From Nitrospirota bacterium (lineage in GTDB: Bacteria; Nitrospirota_A; Leptospirillia; Leptospirillales; Leptospirillaceae): a DNA stretch of 64,000 bases. Below the pieces are notes generated by a model. It was given only the letters and a program-made list of their open reading frames with translations. It ran no database searches and was not told where the DNA came from. The stretch is from positions 21,641 to 85,640 of the forward strand of contig DAHWGX010000005.1 of assembly GCA_027335985.1 (NCBI GenBank), in the 5' to 3' direction. Positions 60,856 to 64,000 of the stretch are shown here, one piece after another. The position numbers were made by a program, and so were the translations under genes. The number at the start of each line of letters is the position of its first letter. The stretch's first letter is position 1.

Positions 60856-61185
60856 CTAACTCTGAACCCCTGTTTCCTGAGGCTTGGGAGCCGACTCCTC
60901 CCGGGAAGGGTCCTTGAGTCTTATCTGAAAGCCCAGACGGAGCAGGATGTTGATCCGCTCTTTGGTCATCCGGTCTCGTTCCTCCTTGGTGGACTTTTTC
61001 TTTTCAAGGAATGAAAGAGAGTTTTTGATGGTCTGGATCGCATCCTTGATGGAGTCCTTATTCGTGTCGTTTGTCAAAGCGGCTGATTGCTCGACGATGT
61101 TCTCAATGTCGATTTCAGTCCATCTGTCGATATCGGTCCAGGGGCGAAATGCCACGGGGTCTGTTCTCCTTGATTTCTGGGCCAT
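60856..61185 (-). CDS. Small hydrophilic protein of unknown function
   Basis: 109 residues, charged, with a helical core (ALTNDTNKDSIKDAIQTIKNSLSFLEKKKS) and a disordered C-terminus. No family or membrane segment recognised. ATG 61185 lacks a strong ribosome site. It lies between pilD and the Dsb-like gene with about 35 and 65 nt gaps, so it may belong with either. Confidence 0.5.
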   Translation of the reverse strand: MAQKSRRTDPVAFRPWTDIDRWTEIDIENIVEQSAALTNDTNKDSIKDAIQTIKNSLSFLEKKKSTKEERDRMTKERINILLRLGFQIRLKDPSREESAPKPQETGVQS

Positions 61186-61249
61186 CGGCCCACGTCTGTC
61201 TTCGAAATTATTTTAAGATAAATCCGGGGGATTGTTTCGATCAATCCTT

Positions 61250-62305
61250 TCAGTTCGTTTTTGGCTGGGAAGCTTTTTGCGATTCCTGGGCAAAAATCTG
61301 TTTAATGTCGTCATAGGAAAGATAGCCAGACTTGACTTGGCCATCGACGATGAACACCGGTGTCGAAGGAACCCCGATGTGAGAGGTCAATGTATCGCCG
61401 GCTTTCGAAATGTCGGGAAGTGGGCGACTTTGGTCGATGCATGCCTGGACCTTGGGAGTGGGAATTCCCGCCTGGACCATGAATCCGGCAAAGATGGGCT
61501 TAAGGCCCGCTTTGTCGATATTTTTGAGGTCGACCCGCTGGTCAAGCTGATTGTGAATCGCCCAGAAGGCGGCCGGCTTCTCTTTATAGACGCACATTTC
61601 GAAGATTGCCGCGTCCAGGGAGTTTCGGTGGATGGTGACCTGCGGGTAGGGAATATATGTGAAACGGATGGAGGAATCTGACGCGACCTTGTCCTGAACC
61701 TCCCGGTTCCAGCGACGACAGACCGAGCATTGTTCGTCTCCGAACATGATCAGGGAGTGAGGAGCGTTTCCAGGTCCTGTGGAGGGAAACTTGTCCATCT
61801 GGAAAGTTGATGACGGGATAAAAAGGGAGACGGGTTGCGGGGGAGGGATGCTTGGAACGACAGCATAGTGCTGGGTAATGTCGAGAAGGGGCGTCGTAAC
61901 GAGATAGCGATGATTGATGATATAGACAGGAAGAACAATTTTTTGAGCTCCGACGATTATCGAAAAAGGAAGTGCCAGAATGTCATTGTCGACTGCCTTG
62001 GGGGCGAGCCAGGAAAAATCACGGTAGGGAATGCGCTGGCGGGCCAGGGAATCGAGAATGACCTTCTGGAATCGTTTCTGAAGCGCTGCAGGGTCGTCTG
62101 AGACCGGCGCACTCGAGATTGCGGGAGATTGCACTGAAGGGGATGGCCCCGAAGGGGAAGCGGCCAGGGCTTTGCCGAAGTCAACGCCTCCGGAAAGTGA
62201 GACCATGAGTCCCAAAAAAACCCAAAAAACAAGGGATCGGTCTCGAGCGAAAACGCGTTTTAAAAATCCGCTCCGTGAAAAGCTGCTTGAGAAGGCAAAC
62301 GGCAT
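61250..62305 (-). CDS. Exported thiol-disulfide protein, DsbC/DsbG-like (thioredoxin fold)
   Basis: 351 residues. A long N-terminus carries a hydrophobic helix (SLVFWVFLGLMVSLSGG) followed by a low-complexity Ser/Pro linker, a DsbC-like dimerisation region, and a C-terminal thioredoxin domain with active site CSVC (DEQCSVCRRW) and cis-Pro VPSTPVFIVDG. Inside it are a further two Cys (FEMCVYKE, VQACIDQ), possibly a structural disulfide. Location is periplasmic by inference. ATG 62305. Confidence 0.83.
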   Translation of the reverse strand: MPFAFSSSFSRSGFLKRVFARDRSLVFWVFLGLMVSLSGGVDFGKALAASPSGPSPSVQSPAISSAPVSDDPAALQKRFQKVILDSLARQRIPYRDFSWLAPKAVDNDILALPFSIIVGAQKIVLPVYIINHRYLVTTPLLDITQHYAVVPSIPPPQPVSLFIPSSTFQMDKFPSTGPGNAPHSLIMFGDEQCSVCRRWNREVQDKVASDSSIRFTYIPYPQVTIHRNSLDAAIFEMCVYKEKPAAFWAIHNQLDQRVDLKNIDKAGLKPIFAGFMVQAGIPTPKVQACIDQSRPLPDISKAGDTLTSHIGVPSTPVFIVDGQVKSGYLSYDDIKQIFAQESQKASQPKTN

Positions 62306-62712
62306 GTTATGGTCTCTCTATGGTTACCAGATTCTTGTGTTTCCCGATCCGTCCCATATTCATTAGAAAGGGGCCAGGGGCTGGCAATGTCCTTCCCCTG
62401 TTCCCGGTATCGGGGATCTCTATCGTCGAGATCGGCATAGAGTGGAGCGGGGTCTGAACATAAAAAACTTTTCGGGACATATCCTTCTGGCCAGAATCGG
62501 AGTCCTTGAGAAATATCAGGCCCGGAATTGGTGAGGGACGGCGGTGGAGAAGCGTATGTCCGGATCGGTTTTTGGACCGCATCTTAACGATGCTAGCAAA
62601 CGGGGGGTAAAGATTCAATCTTCCCTTGGAGGATGGAGGGAAGGGAGTCTTGAAATCGAGGTGCTGAATGGAGTAGCCTTTTGACGATTTGCCATCTTTG
62701 TTTCCGATAGTT
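62306..62712. other. Intergenic region between the Dsb-like gene and tRNA-Thr
   Basis: 407 bp with no convincing gene. Frames here lack ribosome sites. No promoter with good spacing was found for tRNA-Thr on the + strand. Confidence 0.4.
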
Positions 62713-62788
62713 GCTCCTGTAGCTCAATTGGCAGAGCACCCGCCTTGTAAGCGGAAGGTTCTCGGTTCAATTCCGAGCAGGAGCTCCA
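62713..62788 (+). tRNA. tRNA-Thr (TGT anticodon)
   Basis: Acceptor GCTCCTG pairs with CAGGAGC, D arm AGCTCAATTGGCAGAGC, anticodon stem CCGC/GCGG with loop CTTGTAA giving anticodon TGT, and T arm CTCGG-TTCAATT-CCGAG. Discriminator T and encoded CCA. Confidence 0.93.
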
Positions 62789-62970
62789 GCTTTCGACTAC
62801 TCCCCTCTATTATTCTTATTTTCTTCAGGACACATGATGCGCCGACAGGGGTTTGGGTCGTGTCTGGTCCATGACATCTGTCTCGTTTTTGTGATTAAAT
62901 AGAAAAAGGAAGATCTGGGGAGAATTTTTGATGCCGGTAAATGTTTGGCATCACGTTTTGTGGAGAGGCC

Positions 62971-63576
62971 ATGAGTCAGGAATCGCTTGAAGCCCATGAC
63001 CTGATGGAGTCGCTCAGTGAGTCCATCGAAAAGCGCGAAGAAAAAAGAGATCAGTGGAATATCAAGGTGGCGTTGACCACCTCTATCCTGGCTGTTTTTG
63101 CCGCTTTGTCAAATCTTGAATCCGAGCAGAAAACCTCGGAAGCGATCATGCTGAAAAACTCGGCCATCTTTTATCAGGCCAAGGCCTCAGACCAGTGGTC
63201 TTTCTATCAGGCAAAAAAGATCAAGCTCCATATGTCCGAGAATCAAATTCACCTGGTGGATCTTATCCATTCGTCTCGGAGCGAAAAGGACCGTTTGGAA
63301 AAACTGATTTTGAAATACAAGGGACAGGTCGGGAAAATAAAAAAACAGGCCATGGGGTTCGAGGAAGAGCGTGATCGGATGAATGCGCTGTCGGACCGCT
63401 CTCTGGCTCACCATCATGCCTTCGCCCTCAGCGTTGTCTGTTTTCAGATCAGTATCGTCCTTTCGTCAATGGCCGTCATGCTGAGAAGAAATTCCCTCTG
63501 GTATGTCAGTTTGGGGCTTGGAGGCTTGGGAACATTGGCTTTTGTCAACGGTTTCCTCATGTTTTTCCATCTTTAG
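62971..63576 (+). CDS. DUF4337 family membrane protein
   Basis: 201 residues with an acidic N-terminus, one helix (VALTTSILAVFAALSN), a long charged coiled-coil-like middle (KNSAIFYQAKASDQWSFYQAKKIK) and two C-terminal helices. That order, and the conserved AKASDQWSFYQAK segment, is typical of DUF4337 proteins of unknown function. ATG 62971 follows GGAGAGG; the earlier ATG 62941 lacks such a site. Co-directional with a small lipoprotein gene 13 nt downstream. Confidence 0.85.
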   Translation: MSQESLEAHDLMESLSESIEKREEKRDQWNIKVALTTSILAVFAALSNLESEQKTSEAIMLKNSAIFYQAKASDQWSFYQAKKIKLHMSENQIHLVDLIHSSRSEKDRLEKLILKYKGQVGKIKKQAMGFEEERDRMNALSDRSLAHHHAFALSVVCFQISIVLSSMAVMLRRNSLWYVSLGLGGLGTLAFVNGFLMFFHL

Positions 63577-63589
63577 GCAGGTGATTTCG

Positions 63590-63826
63590 ATGGGATGCTT
63601 TAGAAAAGAGATTCGGGCTGTCATTTTTTGTGGGTTGCTTGTGATGGCAGGCTGCCATTCCTCTCCGGGGACATCAAAAACGGCAGAGGTCCCGGAGGCC
63701 TCTACCCCTTCTCCCTCTCGAACCGCAACCTCACCTTCGGTCCTTCCCGGACAGCTGGGGGGGGCCAACTCGTTTGTCCCCTATGCGGACAAGCCGCCCC
63801 TGGGAACTCCCGTTGAAACGCATTGA
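63590..63826 (+). CDS. Small lipoprotein
   Basis: 78 residues: signal peptide with lipobox LVMAGC (Cys22), then a Ser/Thr/Pro-rich mature part of about 56 residues with no fold evident. ATG 63590 follows AGGTGA. No family recognised. It probably belongs with the DUF4337 gene. Confidence 0.65.
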   Translation: MGCFRKEIRAVIFCGLLVMAGCHSSPGTSKTAEVPEASTPSPSRTATSPSVLPGQLGGANSFVPYADKPPLGTPVETH

Positions 63827-63899
63827 CAGGGATGGCGATTGACGTCTCATCCTTATACACGGGGCAGGGGGTTGATTTATTAAAGGAGATCTGTAGAAT

Positions 63900-64000
63900 A
63901 TGTCCGATAACCCCGTTTTGCCCCCCTCCCCCGACCGATTGACCGAAGAGATCTCTCTTCTCCTTGTTTCAATGGGACTGACACTCTACGATCTTGTGCT
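63900..64000 (+). CDS. rimP: Start of a probable RimP (ribosome maturation factor), cut by window end
   Basis: Frame open to the window end from ATG 63900, reading MSDNPVLPPSPDRLTEEI then LLLVSMGLTLYDLV. The 'LTEEI..LL..MGL.LYDL' pattern resembles the N-terminus of RimP (LxExIexLvepxlexlGlELvdVe), but only 33 residues are seen. AAAGGAG lies 12-18 nt upstream, longer than usual. Identity needs the rest of the gene. Confidence 0.45.
   Translation, partial: MSDNPVLPPSPDRLTEEISLLLVSMGLTLYDLV

Noticed and set aside
63823..63859. Promoter TTGACA ... TATACA before the probable rimP
   Set aside because: Spacing is 25 bp for the first TTGACA and 9 bp for the second TTGACG; neither is workable.
1..64000. 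CRISPR array, insertion sequence or prophage
   Set aside because: No regularly spaced repeats, transposase motifs or phage genes were found on reading either strand.

Overview
The window is 64 kb of a moderately GC-rich (high-50s percent by eye), gene-dense bacterial chromosome. It encodes a diderm with meso-DAP peptidoglycan: the MurE DNPR motif, an outer-membrane-type lipoprotein RlpA, and lipoproteins with lipoboxes. It also carries hopanoid (HpnH) and haem (HemY-type) biosynthesis genes, a periplasmic c-type cytochrome and a cbb3-like haem-copper oxidase subunit. This mix, with DivIVA and YggT next to a complete division cluster, would suit a Nitrospirota lineage such as Leptospirillum. 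That is my inference from content; no 16S or other decisive marker is present. I see no integrase, transposase, phage gene or CRISPR array, so the window looks like core chromosome with a few lineage-specific insertions.

Layout. 1-17.9 kb (+): a compact dcw cluster, murE(partial)-murF-mraY-murD-ftsW-murG-murC-murB-ddl-ftsQ-ftsA-ftsZ, running on into pgeF-yggS-proC-yggT-divIVA-yggU, mostly with 1-50 nt overlaps. A good promoter sits before murC. 17.9-25.3 kb: two exported or membrane-anchored unknowns, glk-pgl, then hpnH with a phosphatase, and hemY. 25.6-29 kb: tig-clpP-clpX, a protein-quality-control operon; the trigger factor has a His/Asp-rich tail. 29-33.9 kb: two membrane-anchored unknowns, pgsA-like, a DUF512 radical-SAM protein, ispE. 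33.9-40.6 kb: tRNA-Gln-prs-rplY-pth-ychF-rpsF-ssb-rpsR-DUF2232-rlpA and two tiny genes. 41-44 kb: rimO and a chemoreceptor.

44.3-48.5 kb is the most striking regulatory unit. A lone CcoN-like oxidase subunit is preceded by a textbook sigma-54 promoter and a candidate upstream activator dyad. It is divergent from a PAS/AAA+/Fis-type sigma-54 activator with conserved cysteines. 48.7-54.6 kb: tRNA-Leu with a strong promoter, a polytopic membrane protein, and uvrC translationally coupled to a 1023-residue protein that joins six predicted membrane helices to three AAA+ modules, two of them degenerate. The last is my best candidate for an undescribed system. 54.6-64 kb: a small membrane protein, usp-phoH-ybeY-ftsY, cytochrome c, pilD with a beta-hydroxyacid dehydrogenase-like gene, a Dsb-like protein, tRNA-Thr, a DUF4337 protein, a small lipoprotein, and the start of a probable rimP.

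Start codons were chosen from Shine-Dalgarno spacing and family N-termini. GTG and TTG starts are common here, and one gene (yggT) appears to start with ATC.
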